Shown: positions 1 to 7,708 of the stretch, piece by piece
How the letters are laid out: each line of letters begins with the position of its first letter
Numbering within the stretch: the first letter of the stretch is position 1
Assembly: GCA_029775995.1 (NCBI GenBank)
Contig: JARVJX010000004.1
Coordinates: forward strand, 1 to 36,203
Source: Nitrososphaeria archaeon
GTDB lineage: Archaea > Thermoproteota > Nitrososphaeria > Nitrososphaerales > JARVJX01
Length of the DNA: 36,203 nucleotides
Direction: 5' to 3'
Notes under the pieces: generated by a model
The model's input: the letters and a program-made list of their open reading frames with translations, nothing else
What the model was told of the DNA's origin: nothing
Database searches by the model: none
Program-made: the position numbers and the translations under genes

Positions 1-1
1 A

Positions 2-290
2 ACTCCATACATCAAGCCGAAGAAGAACTCGAAGGTGAAGGCAAAAGGCTCACAAATGGAGGAGCATGATCAAGCTATACAGAGAGAATAAAGATGAGTT
101 CAACAAGCATCACCATCAACCCAGAGTAGAATCCGTATACTCGGTTCTGAAGAGGGTATTAGGCAATGCCCTATCATCAAGAAGGAGGAGAAGCCAGAGA
201 AACGAGCTCTACCTAAGGGTCATCAACTAAACATAGGAATAGCCAACATTACATCCATAAAGGAGACTGTGAAGTAGCTTTTCTGCCACA
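2..290 (+). pseudogene. DDE transposase C-terminal remnant
   Basis: Three pieces in different frames make up the C-terminal end of a DDE-type transposase (IS4/IS5-like). The first reads TPYIKPKKNSKVKAKGSQ and is left at about 51-56. The second runs from about 54 through RVESVYSVLKR, where the Glu would be the last catalytic acid of the DDE triad, to LYLRVIN and a stop near 229. A third frame continues as NIGIANIT. The pieces align end to end only if two frameshifts are corrected, so the gene is dead. Its 5' part lies outside the window. The exact IS family was not determined. No inverted end was identified on the right side. Confidence 0.65.
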
Positions 291-369
291 GCCACTCAAA
301 ACTAAAATTATAAATAGTTAAGAGCTTAAAATATTTTATATTTTAAAGTTCTTAAGGAAGTATTGCTTC

Positions 370-810
370 TTGAAATTGATGATAAAATCGGGAGTTTACA
401 AAAAAGGTTCTATTAACTTTCTTGATGTTTATAGTGAAGTGTTAAGCTCTTTGCCAAGGGAAGCAGGTTCAATTTTATCCTTTATAGGAGTTACAAGGGC
501 TTTAGGCTTAGAGAATAAAGAAGTAAAGAAGCTTGTGATGGAAAGCTATGAAGATGTGGCTAATCAGGTAATAAATGAAATATGTAGAGATGTAGAAAGA
601 AAATATAAAGCTTTATTTGTGGGAATTTACCATTTAGTTGGGGAATTTGATATAGGGGAGCCTTTGGTTTTTGTTATAGTTGTATCTAAGAATAGAAAAG
701 AGGGTTTTGAGGCCATAAAAGAGGCTATAGAGAGATACAAATCGGAACCAGCTTTATGGAAGAAAGAAGTTTATATAAATGGTAGCTATGAGTGGATAAG
801 CCATGCCTAA
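370..810 (+). CDS. moaE: Molybdopterin synthase catalytic subunit MoaE
   Basis: This is the large subunit of molybdopterin synthase, which with MoaD adds two sulfurs to precursor Z (cPMP) to make molybdopterin; a cytosolic enzyme. At 146 aa it has the usual MoaE length. Family features visible are SILSFIGVTRA near the start, the central block with VGIYHLVGEFDIGEPL, and the C-terminal LWKKEVY, whose lysine corresponds to the conserved active-site lysine. The start is TTG at 370 with a good ribosome binding site AAGGAAG at 354-360; an ATG at 379 is the alternative but is spaced too far from it. An A/T-rich stretch at 326-345 may hold the TATA box. No other molybdenum cofactor gene is nearby, so it stands alone between a transposase remnant and a CRISPR array. 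Confidence 0.9.
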   Translation: MKLMIKSGVYKKGSINFLDVYSEVLSSLPREAGSILSFIGVTRALGLENKEVKKLVMESYEDVANQVINEICRDVERKYKALFVGIYHLVGEFDIGEPLVFVIVVSKNRKEGFEAIKEAIERYKSEPALWKKEVYINGSYEWISHA

Positions 811-878
811 GGATTTTGAACTATATTTTATAGTATAGAATACACTTCCAAACTTGCTTTTATTCAAGTAAAGATATT

Positions 879-974
879 GTTTGAATCGAACTATAGTAGG
901 ATTGAAAGCTTAAGGTCTCTCATGCCTATGAAGAAGTATTTGAAGTTTGAATCGAACTATAGTAGGATTGAAAG
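879..974 (+). CRISPR. Minimal CRISPR array: two repeats, one spacer
   Basis: Two identical 30-bp repeats lie at 879-908 and 945-974, separated by a unique 36-bp spacer (909-944). The repeat begins GTTTGAATCGAACTATAG and ends GGATTGAAAG. An ATTGAAA(G/C) end is typical of archaeal type I/III repeats and would give an 8-nt 5' crRNA tag AUUGAAAG, so the array reads on the plus strand. The A/T-rich stretch 811-878 behind moaE would be the leader position. No third repeat follows, even after the element at 1007-2457 is removed in silico. There are no cas genes in the window. Confidence 0.8.
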
Positions 975-1006
975 ATCTATATTATCTTTGGTGATGTCAA
1001 AGAGAG

Positions 1007-1032
1007 GGTTCTGTTAACTTCATGTCCATGAG
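1007..1032. repeat. Left terminal inverted repeat
   Basis: 26-bp end that matches the reverse complement of 2432-2457 except at two positions. It also overlaps a hairpin: GTTAACTTCATG at 1013-1024 can pair with CATGAGTTAAC at 1027-1037 with one bulged base. Confidence 0.8.
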
Positions 1033-1047
1033 TTAACTTCCACCCAA

Positions 1048-2166
1048 TCAGCTGATTGCTTCACGCAACACCATCGCTCCCATTGCTGAGCCTTCATATG
1101 ACCTGCGAACCACACAGGCCTCTTTGAACCGAGACAACAAGTTTATAGCTGCATTCAAGTCTCGGTCGTGCTGGACTCCACAGTTGGGACATATCCAGCA
1201 CTTTTCAACAGTGAGGGCTTTGTTGATGAAACCACATTGAGAACAAGTCTTTGATGTATTTGATGCCCTCACATAATAAACAGGCACTCCTTCCCATCTT
1301 GCTTTGTAATCTATCTGCCTTTGTAATTCATGAAAGCTCCATCTATGTAACCTTCCCCTCATCCTTCTACCTTCACCATTACCTCTTCTATGGCTTTTGA
1401 GAATGTGAGTAAGCCTTTCCAATATAATCCCAGCCTTCATAGCTTTAGCTCTCTCTACAATTGCCTTAGATGCTTTATGAAGGGATTGGATTACACGCCT
1501 ACGCTCTCTCCATCCATACTTTGAAAGCAATCTTTGTTTTATCCTTCTGTCTCTATGAGTATCTTTAGCTATGCTTGCCCTTAGCTTACTGTATTGAAAC
1601 TTCATGTTAGCTATCTTTGATAAATCTACCTTCTCCCCATCACTTGATACTACGCTCTTCTCATTTATATCATAAGCGACCATTCTCAGAGGCTCCATCA
1701 AAAAGCTCTCTTTAGAGAACGCTACGATAACTGTGCTCGGAGTTATCGTGATGGAGCCTCTCTTGAGGTTCTCATCTCTTAAGAGTGATAACTGATATTC
1801 TCCACCCTTTAAAGGTATCAGCATAAATTCTCTCGGCTTTACAGGTATCTTTAATAGCATATAATTTAGCTGATAGGTTTGATTATCAAGCTTCATGAAT
1901 AAATGTTTGGCATAGGGTCTCTTCTTCCACCTTCTATTTCTCAACATAGAGAAGGCACATTCACAAGCATTTAAAATATAATGGGTATGTAATCCATAGC
2001 GTCTTTTGAAGTAATCATAGACCATAGTGATGAGTTGAAACCTATTCTTAGCTTTTCTCTCAAACCCTATCCTAATAGCTTCATTCACCATATCTCTGAA
2101 GGTTTCTAATAGCTGAAGTAGCTTATCTGTAGGTTGAATCTGAAATTGAACCGTTGTGGGATTCAT
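1048..2166 (-). CDS. tnpB: TnpB-family RNA-guided nuclease (IS605 OrfB-like)
   Basis: 372-aa TnpB protein, a RuvC-fold nuclease; characterised relatives are guided by an RNA made from the 3' end of the element. The three RuvC acids appear intact: Asp166 in AYDINEK, Glu250 in GIILERL, and the acid pair in HDRDLNAAINL (334/336). A four-cysteine zinc ribbon (C308, C311, C326, C329) sits between the second and third. The N-terminal 160 residues form the usual Arg/Lys-rich wedge/REC-like region. The ATG at 2166 gives normal family length. No tnpA partner is present. Transcription runs toward the element end at 1007, so a guide RNA read out of the element would cross into 1006-985, next to the CRISPR array; this is inference. 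Confidence 0.9.
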   Translation of the reverse strand: MNPTTVQFQIQPTDKLLQLLETFRDMVNEAIRIGFERKAKNRFQLITMVYDYFKRRYGLHTHYILNACECAFSMLRNRRWKKRPYAKHLFMKLDNQTYQLNYMLLKIPVKPREFMLIPLKGGEYQLSLLRDENLKRGSITITPSTVIVAFSKESFLMEPLRMVAYDINEKSVVSSDGEKVDLSKIANMKFQYSKLRASIAKDTHRDRRIKQRLLSKYGWRERRRVIQSLHKASKAIVERAKAMKAGIILERLTHILKSHRRGNGEGRRMRGRLHRWSFHELQRQIDYKARWEGVPVYYVRASNTSKTCSQCGFINKALTVEKCWICPNCGVQHDRDLNAAINLLSRFKEACVVRRSYEGSAMGAMVLREAIS

Positions 2167-2251
2167 AGACTTTCATCCCTTCCCCCTCACCTCTATAGGG
2201 ATTCATTGAGGGCCTTCGCCGCCAACGGTAAAGGACGGCACATGGAGAGTC

Positions 2252-2419
2252 TTAGACAGGCCCCTTCGGCTTATTGATTTCGCCACATATCGGGCATGTC
2301 CTGGACTTAGCATCAACCCTTTCAGGAGTGCTATGAACGTCTATAAAAATCTTTCTCTTTGGGAACTGCTGTACTACCCCTTTAACTCCGAACACAGTTG
2401 ATAATAGCCTAGGAAGCAT
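2252..2419 (-). pseudogene. 55-aa zinc-ribbon fragment inside the tnpB element
   Basis: A short frame from an ATG just inside the right inverted repeat reads through KIFIDVHSTPERVDAKSRT then CPICGEINKPKG and a stop. The CxxC knuckle after SRT resembles the first half of a TnpB zinc ribbon, but the second CxxC and the last RuvC motif are missing. It could be a remnant of a second TnpB or of the element's original transposase. A TATA-like TATTTATATG overlaps the ATG. Too short to name with confidence. Confidence 0.35.
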
Positions 2420-2431
2420 ATAAATATTAAT

Positions 2432-2457
2432 CTCATGAACATAAAGTTAACAGAACC
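2432..2457. repeat. Right terminal inverted repeat
   Basis: Partner of the left end. The adjacent AAAGAGAG at 2458-2465 duplicates 999-1006, which marks the precise insertion point. Confidence 0.8.
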
Positions 2458-2498
2458 AAAGAGAGAAAGGTTTATTATCTTTGCCCCCTTCAGATAAC

Positions 2499-2887
2499 CT
2501 ACCATATTCTCATGCTTAAACTCTCTATTTCTTCAAAGTGTTTATCTCTCGTTATTAAGGTTTCTCCTTTATGCTTTACTATACCAGCTATAAGTATATC
2601 AAATTCGTTTATAATTTTACCTTTTCTTTTTAATTCCCTATATATCTTTGAGGCTTCTTAACAAACCTCTTTATCTAAGTTTAATATTTGTATGCTTGAA
2701 AGTAATTTGCTCACTATTTCTAAGTTTTCTTTTGGTTTTGATGAAATGATTGCCCCCTTAATCAGCTCATAGGTTGTAATAATCGTTGTATTTAGATTCT
2801 CTTTATTTTGTAGATCTTCAATAACCTTACTGCCCTTTTATCACCTTTTAATAAAGCCACCAATATGTCTGTATCTAAGCAAGACAC
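2499..2887 (-). pseudogene. vapC: VapC toxin (PIN-domain ribonuclease), broken
   Basis: Corrected translation gives a full PIN-domain protein: LDTDILVALLKGDKRAV at the N-terminus with the first catalytic acid, TTIITTYELIKGA with the conserved Glu, and NEFDILIAGIV with the C-terminal acids, ending ESLSMRIW. The frame is lost after KRAV (one base missing, near 2825), and a TAA interrupts EVC/EASKIYREL near 2660. The GTG start at 2887 overlaps the vapB stop (TAGTG), the usual coupled arrangement. VapC toxins cleave tRNA or rRNA; this copy should not make active toxin unless the lesions are sequencing errors. Confidence 0.8.
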
Positions 2888-3111
2888 TAGAGCCCTGCCT
2901 CCCGAGCTATTGTAACTTTCCTATCTCCTAAAATTTCCATAAAAATCTTTTCAATATCATTACCTACCCACTTACCAGCGAATTCAGTAAGAGGTTTAGC
3001 TCTTTCTTTCTCTATCAATCTCATTACTACATCAGAGAAGGATTCCCCTTCGCCCTTAATCTTCTTAAGGGATTCATAAGCTTTATCTGAGAGAGATATA
3101 ACCTTTGTCAT
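2887..3111 (-). CDS. vapB: VapB-type antitoxin
   Basis: Small acidic antitoxin (74 aa) of the archaeal VapB/DUF217-like group, starting MTKVISLSDKAYESLKK. The N-terminal half would form the DNA-binding dimer (SLSDKAYESL, SFSDVVMRLIEKE); the C-terminal half (ILGDRKVTIAREAGL) would wrap the toxin. I chose the ATG at 3111 over a TTG at 3114 because it gives the typical family start. It overlaps vapC by one base. A palindromic site directly upstream is the likely autoregulatory operator. The gene is intact although its toxin partner is not. Confidence 0.75.
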   Translation of the reverse strand: MTKVISLSDKAYESLKKIKGEGESFSDVVMRLIEKERAKPLTEFAGKWVGNDIEKIFMEILGDRKVTIAREAGL

Positions 3112-3113
3112 CA

Positions 3114-3135
3114 ATATGCATATGCATATGCATAT
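3114..3135. promoter_or_regulatory. Probable vapBC operator: 22-bp perfect palindrome
   Basis: Three tandem ATGCAT units within an alternating A/T flank make a perfect 22-bp palindrome immediately before the vapB start. Toxin-antitoxin complexes repress their own promoter through such sites. It also contains TATA-like sequence, so binding would block initiation. Function is inferred. Confidence 0.55.
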
Positions 3136-3234
3136 ATTTAAGTCTTAAAGTTGGTATGGCAACAGGGTAATTTTAATATCCTTTATCTTCACAAAAATTT
3201 TATCTTATAGCTTTATAAAAGCTTTAGTAAGATA

Positions 3235-4373
3235 ATGGGTTGGACACTTGAAAAGGCGAAGGATTGGTTCGAGCAGCATAAAGATCAAGCAGCGATTCAA
3301 GGTGCTGAAGGCTTCAGGTGGGCTGAAGGCGTATTCAAACTCGTCAAAGAATCCGCTGAGAAAGGTGGCGCTAAGATCTGGAGGGCTAAGGTTCTTCACG
3401 TAGGCCAGACTAGGAACGGTGTTGTGTTTACGAGGGATGAGTTGGTTAAAGCCGCTAGAAGCCTATCTATGAGGCCTCTAAACATAAACCACCCAGCTTT
3501 AGGCGGTTCAAAATCGAGGTGGCTACCTTCCCTGAAAACGCTGTAATACACGCTGAGTTCGAAGACGGCGCAATCGAAGCACTACTCTACATATCAGACC
3601 CAGAAGTCAATAAAATGATCGAAGCAGGCGAAATCAACGCTGTATCAGTAGAGTGGAGGGCGCTCAAAGAGTATCAGGTAGATGGTTTGAAGCTGGAGGG
3701 AGTCGTCTTCTCAGCGCTAGCACTCTTAACAAAGGATACGCCACCAGGAGATCCGCTAGCAAGCATCATAAAAGATGAAGGAAGCATCTCACAGAAGAGT
3801 CAAGAAGCGCATCAGATCAAAATCCAGCTGGAAAAAGAGGTTGAGAGAGGATACCTAAAGCTCTGGAGCAGACGCTACATAAACGACCTACCAGACGAAG
3901 CCTTCGCAGTGATCCTACCCGGAGGCAAGAAGGATGAAGAAGGCAAGACAACACCTAGATCTCTAAGAAAGCTCCCACACCACAAAAAAGAAGTGAAGGA
4001 CCCAGACGAAGACAGAACAGTAGACATACCCCACCTAAGAAACGCGTTAGCAAGACTACCTCAAATAAAGATCCCCCAGAAGTATAGGGAGCAAGCTCAA
4101 AAACACCTAGAGAAGCACGCCAAAACGCTACTAGAAACCCACGCAGAGCAAGCCACAGAAGACGAACTCGAAGATATGCTGATAGACCACGAAGAGAGAA
4201 TAGCAGACCTCGAGGAGAGGGTTGAGAAGATTGAGCAGAAGCTCTCCGAGGAGCAGAGAGGAGTAGCGTTAATAGAGCCTCAAACAGAAGCAAAAGATCA
4301 GCAGAAGATCGAATCGAGAAGACCAGCGGACAGAATACTATACGAGAAGTGGATCAGAAAGAAGGCTACATAA
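3235..4373 (+). pseudogene. Tailed-virus prohead protease/scaffold protein, frameshifted
   Basis: Two overlapping frames form one virion-morphogenesis protein. The first (3235-3546) has GWTLEKAKDWFEQHK, common at the N-terminus of phage head-maturation proteases, then TRNGVVFTRDELVKAA and NINHPALG, whose His may be catalytic. The second continues EVATFPENAVIHAEFEDG, DPEVNKMIEAGEINAVSVEW (a possible catalytic Ser), then the viral module LPDEAFAVILPGGKKDEEG with HLRNALARLPQ, and ends in a coiled coil (about 4190-4260). The frame slips by one base around 3505-3515 (ALGG to FKIEVATF); there is no slippery heptamer, so mutation is likelier than programmed shifting. No capsid, portal or terminase gene is nearby, so this is an isolated provirus remnant. 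Confidence 0.7.
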
Positions 4374-4397
4374 CACAAGACCCTCCTAAGACATTCA

Positions 4398-6206
4398 TCA
4401 AGCAGCTACGTAGATGAAGCCTACTTCTCTTAGCGTGTAGCTTATAAGCGATGATATTATGGGTATGTGTAGTGTTACGGTTGCTACTCTGCTTAATCTG
4501 CATTCGCCTAACCATTTTGATAAGAGGCTTGTTATGGTTTGTGTGCCGTATGCTGCTAGTATTTGGAATGGTGTGAGGTATATGAATCTTGACTGCAGTA
4601 GTGATGGTAGGGTTGATTCTGTGAATAGGGCTCCTGTTGTGCAGACTATTGTTAACGCTAGTAGGGTTGTGTGTAGCCTATTTCTGCTTGCTGCTATGTA
4701 GAAGAGCCCTATTGTCGCTAGTATAAGGATGAGTGGATTTGAGTACGCGTCTCCTAAGAATGTTGTGAATGTTGTGTTTAGGTTCTGGATTGCTGAGAGT
4801 ATGTTTGCTGCTGATATATGAGGTGTCATGGTTTGAGCTGTTTGGAACGTTGTTGGATTTCTTATAAGAAGATTTTTAACAGCTTCCCCTACAAGGTTTA
4901 CCGCGATTAGTGTTACTGTGGTTTTGGCTTCTGTTAGTGTTAGGCTTCTTCTCAGCCAGGTTATTACTGAAGTCAGTGTTATTGTTGCGATGAAGATGAG
5001 CCAGGTGGCCGGGTGTGTGTATAGGGCTGCTACTGATAGAGCTGAGGCTCCTAATAGAGGTCTTTTACCGCCTCCTTTTAGGGTCTTTATGTAAAGTGCT
5101 AAAGCGAAGTTTACTTCAACGAGGGCTAGGAGGTTTGCGTAGAAGCCTGCGTTTATGCCCGCTACTGCTTGAAATGAGATTGGTGTGTATAATGCTGCTA
5201 ACAGCGCTAAATCCCTTCTATGCGTTGAAGATAAGTAGTATGTTGATATTGTCAACGATGCGATTAGGATTGCTGGTGTGGCTCTAGCTGCGATTTCTAT
5301 ACCTAAGAGGGATGCAATGCTCTGCTGTAGAAGTAGGTAGAGGGCTCTATCACTTCTTGAGGCTTCGGAGAGTATGGATCGCACGTCTAGATTCACGTAA
5401 AACTTCATCTGAGTGTAGTAGTAGTGTGTATCCACCCCAACTAATGTTGAAGAGGGGTTTAAGGCTGGTAGGTAGGGGTAGAGGCCAACGTACACCGCTA
5501 GTATCAGTGATGCCGCTAAGGTCAGCTTCGCTCTGCATCCTCTATTAAAAACTTTATTCGACTCTATGTTGAAAGTTTTCCTCCATAGCGCTACCCTCAG
5601 GAGCCACATGCTCGTAAATATTAGGAAGAGTCTTGGAGCGATTGGTTGAAGGGAGTTTGCGAGCTGAAGTTCTGTAAAAGAGGGTGCCCAGCTGAAGTCT
5701 GTGAATGGTTTCGAACCGTCAAAGCCGTTAAGAAGCCATCTAAGGGCTGAAGGTAAGGTTATCGATGCTGTAAGAGTTAGCCAGATTACCGCTGCTAAGC
5801 TCAAGATGTGGCGTTTTGAAGAAGCTCCTCCTTTAGAAGCAAGGTTGTAGAGTGTTAACACTCCAGCCGCTATGGCTAAGATTAGGGCTGCTGAGGATGT
5901 GATGTTGAGGGGTGCAGAGAAAAGTAGCAGAGTGAAGGCAGCTTTTTCAAGAAAGCCTCTCTTTAAGAGTCTTAATGAGAGTAAGGCTACCGCTGCTAAG
6001 AGCAAGAGCCAAAGATATAGGTCGACTTCTGGTGTTAGGATGCAGATGTCGATGGTGTAGTGGACTAAGCCCGATCCTCTAACCAGAGCGTATATGCCTA
6101 CACCATTGGGTAGGTGGATTACGCTGAGCCAGATGAAGATGGAGGTTAACGTTGCCTGCACTAACGTCTTTAGATCTACATCCTCTTCACCTCGTGAATT
6201 AGGCAA
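4398..6206 (-). CDS. Polytopic membrane protein, GT-C-like
   Basis: 602 aa with about a dozen hydrophobic segments and no recognised catalytic domain. The topology resembles GT-C glycosyltransferases: a hydrophobic N-terminal region, an extracytoplasmic loop with acidic GVDTHYYYTQMKF, and the helix break AALYTHPATWL seen in several archaeal GT-C-like proteins. Its place at the 3' end of the minus-strand glycan locus suggests transfer or assembly of lipid-linked sugars. The start is TTG at 6206, 7 bases after the stop of the preceding frame, with GGTGGT upstream. No named family could be assigned; a transporter or oligosaccharide ligase role is equally open. Confidence 0.6.
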   Translation of the reverse strand: MPNSRGEEDVDLKTLVQATLTSIFIWLSVIHLPNGVGIYALVRGSGLVHYTIDICILTPEVDLYLWLLLLAAVALLSLRLLKRGFLEKAAFTLLLFSAPLNITSSAALILAIAAGVLTLYNLASKGGASSKRHILSLAAVIWLTLTASITLPSALRWLLNGFDGSKPFTDFSWAPSFTELQLANSLQPIAPRLFLIFTSMWLLRVALWRKTFNIESNKVFNRGCRAKLTLAASLILAVYVGLYPYLPALNPSSTLVGVDTHYYYTQMKFYVNLDVRSILSEASRSDRALYLLLQQSIASLLGIEIAARATPAILIASLTISTYYLSSTHRRDLALLAALYTPISFQAVAGINAGFYANLLALVEVNFALALYIKTLKGGGKRPLLGASALSVAALYTHPATWLIFIATITLTSVITWLRRSLTLTEAKTTVTLIAVNLVGEAVKNLLIRNPTTFQTAQTMTPHISAANILSAIQNLNTTFTTFLGDAYSNPLILILATIGLFYIAASRNRLHTTLLALTIVCTTGALFTESTLPSLLQSRFIYLTPFQILAAYGTQTITSLLSKWLGECRLSRVATVTLHIPIISSLISYTLREVGFIYVAA

Positions 6207-6212
6207 GTGTAT

Positions 6213-6523
6213 TCAACCACCTTCTTCTACAACCTCTATTGTTATGAGTTCTGACCACGCTGAAAATATCGACACTAAAGCCTTTACCACAAGGTTTACC
6301 GATACGAGTGTGCTTCCGTTTACGATTTGTGTTGCTGTTAGTGTGAGTGAGGCTAAGATGAATGGGAGTGGTTTTCTTGATTTCAGCCCGAAGGCTATTT
6401 GTGTCGTTATGGCTATGATCGCTGGGGCTGCTGCGGCTCTGAATATGGTTGTTGGTTGAATAGTTGGTCTGAAGGCTAGGTATATGTCGATCGCTGCTGC
6501 TGTGATGTAGAGTAGTGTGGCAT
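6213..6523 (-). pseudogene. Small membrane protein, frameshifted at its start
   Basis: An open frame of about 100 codons encodes three hydrophobic stretches (DATLLYITAAAIDIYLAF; APAIIAITTQIAFGL; LPFILASLTLTATQI) and ends ITIEVVEEGG. It has no usable start in frame. An ATG at 6523 lies just upstream in another frame, and removing one CA from the CCACAC that follows would join them as MPLLYITAAAIDIYLAF. I infer a 2-base expansion at codon 2-3. Composition matches the 602-aa gene that follows. Function unknown. Confidence 0.45.
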
Positions 6524-6527
6524 CCTA

Positions 6528-6758
6528 CTAGCCGTATATGAGTTTGATAACCGTTTTCGCTTGCGTATATATCTTTGAGAGGCTCTCCCTTGAGGGCAGG
6601 GCTGAAGCTATATCAATTAGGTTCCTCTTCTCTACAACCCCCAGCCTCGCGTATCCGAAGACTGAAGCTATCGCTGTTAAAGGTATCCCTATGAACCAGC
6701 TCAGATCCAGTATGTAGGTCAGTAGGGTTATTGAAGCCAGTGTGGCTATGGTCTTCAC
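6528..6758 (-). CDS. Small membrane protein, unknown function
   Basis: 76 aa from a GTG start at 6758. The N-terminal 40 residues are hydrophobic (two short membrane segments) and are followed by a basic/amphipathic tail (VVEKRNLIDIASALPSRESL). It ends with two consecutive in-frame TAG codons (6530-6525), after which the next membrane frame begins. It is downstream of rmlD by about 80 bp on the same strand and probably co-transcribed with it. Not recognised; it may act with the adjacent polytopic proteins. Confidence 0.45.
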   Translation of the reverse strand: MKTIATLASITLLTYILDLSWFIGIPLTAIASVFGYARLGVVEKRNLIDIASALPSRESLSKIYTQAKTVIKLIYG

Positions 6759-6838
6759 GCACTCTATACAATCTAATTTGAATCACACCTTTATCGATGA
6801 GGATATGGTTGCGAGTAGGGATACAGTGAAGCCTGTTC

Positions 6839-7708
6839 TCAGTTGCTTGCTGATTTGATGTGCCCCTTCTCAATTAAGTAATCGCGAAGTGCATCCTTCC
6901 AATCTCTAACTTTTATCCCGTATTCCTTCAGTTTTATGCTTTCTAAGGCAGAAAATAGTGGGCGCTTAGCTTTCATTTGGAGCTGGTCTGTTTTAATTGG
7001 TTTTAAATCCGCGTTAATTCCTGTGAGTTTGAAGATCTCATCGGCAAATTGGAACCATGTACAGTAGCCCTTATTGGTTGCATGGTAGATTCCATATGGT
7101 AGTTGTAGTTCCAGAACTTTCTTGATTATTAGCGCGGCATCTTTTGTGTAGGTGGGGCTTATCCACATGTCATCCACAACACTTATGGGCTCGTTTTTCT
7201 TGGCTTTAGCTATCATTGTTTCAACGAAGTTTCCGCCTTTCCCGCTGGCGCCAGCTACTCCAAAGAGGCTCGCAAGGCGGAAAATGAAATGTTTTGGATT
7301 TTGTTTTGTATAGAGTTCTCCTGCGACCTTTGAAATCCCGTAAGTGTTTATGGGGTTTGGTACGTCATCTTCTGTGTAAGGGAGATTTTTTGAGCCGTTG
7401 AAGACGTAGTCTGTACTTATGTAAACGGTTATGGCGCCAATTTCTCTAGATATTGTAGCCACGTTTTTGGCTCCTACGGCGTTTACCTGAAATGTTTTTA
7501 GTGGTTCTTCTTCGCATTGGTCTGTTTTATGGAAGGCGGCTGTATTCACAATAATGTGAGGTTGATGCTCTTTCAGGATTATACAGCTATTGTAGTCAGA
7601 CACTTCTATGTCACTATGTGTCAAACCTATAACTTCATGTTCATTCAATAACGTTTTTACTAGGTCTGTGCCTAACTGGCCTGTAGAGCCTATGATGGCT
7701 ATTCTCAT
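6839..7708 (-). CDS. rmlD: dTDP-4-dehydrorhamnose reductase RmlD
   Basis: 289-aa SDR-type reductase, last step of dTDP-L-rhamnose synthesis (NAD(P)H reduction of the 4-keto sugar). The Rossmann motif GSTGQLGTDL is at the N-terminus; DYVFNG and the catalytic YGISK (Tyr-x3-Lys) are present, and the substrate-side motif YGIYHATNKGYCTWFQFA is typical of RmlD. The C-terminus LKPIKTDQLQMKAKRPLFSA is the family's conserved tail and matches the fragment retained in the chimera at 23195-23341. The start ATG overlaps the upstream stop (ATGA), so the rml genes are translationally coupled. Confidence 0.92.
   Translation of the reverse strand: MRIAIIGSTGQLGTDLVKTLLNEHEVIGLTHSDIEVSDYNSCIILKEHQPHIIVNTAAFHKTDQCEEEPLKTFQVNAVGAKNVATISREIGAITVYISTDYVFNGSKNLPYTEDDVPNPINTYGISKVAGELYTKQNPKHFIFRLASLFGVAGASGKGGNFVETMIAKAKKNEPISVVDDMWISPTYTKDAALIIKKVLELQLPYGIYHATNKGYCTWFQFADEIFKLTGINADLKPIKTDQLQMKAKRPLFSALESIKLKEYGIKVRDWKDALRDYLIEKGHIKSASN

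Larger units (their letters stand above)
1007..2457. mobile_element. 1451-bp tnpB-bearing element with TIRs and 8-bp target duplication
   Basis: The element is bounded by inverted repeats at 1007-1032 and 2432-2457 (24 of 26 positions match; outer bases GGTTCTGTTAACTT). It is flanked by direct copies of AAAGAGAG at 999-1006 and 2458-2465. Perfect 8-bp duplications and GG-ended inverted repeats point to insertion by a DDE transposase; the end sequence and 8-bp duplication are reminiscent of IS1-type ends, which is an inference. The only intact gene inside is tnpB on the minus strand. No transposase for the ends is present, so the element would be non-autonomous. It sits 32 bp downstream of the last CRISPR repeat. 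Confidence 0.75.

Noticed and set aside
909-944. CRISPR spacer matching DNA near 27060 in this window
   Set aside because: Only about 11 bases (TCTCATGCCT region) agree; too short to be a self-target.
3136-3234. Clear promoter for the virus gene
   Set aside because: TTTATAAA at 3212-3219 is only about 19 nt from ATG 3235, and a second weak box is near 3207; not convincing enough to list.
3505-3546. Programmed ribosomal frameshift in the virus protease gene
   Set aside because: The overlap has no slippery heptamer (the local bases are GGCGGTTCAAA) and family members are normally one frame, so a mutation is simpler.
6094-6459. 121-codon plus-strand frame
   Set aside because: It lies opposite the minus-strand membrane genes, has no family features, and its composition is the mirror of the real frame.
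6525-6530. TAG TAG read as pyrrolysine
   Set aside because: Two consecutive TAGs, no pyl genes in view, and the second frame is better explained by its own out-of-frame ATG at 6523.
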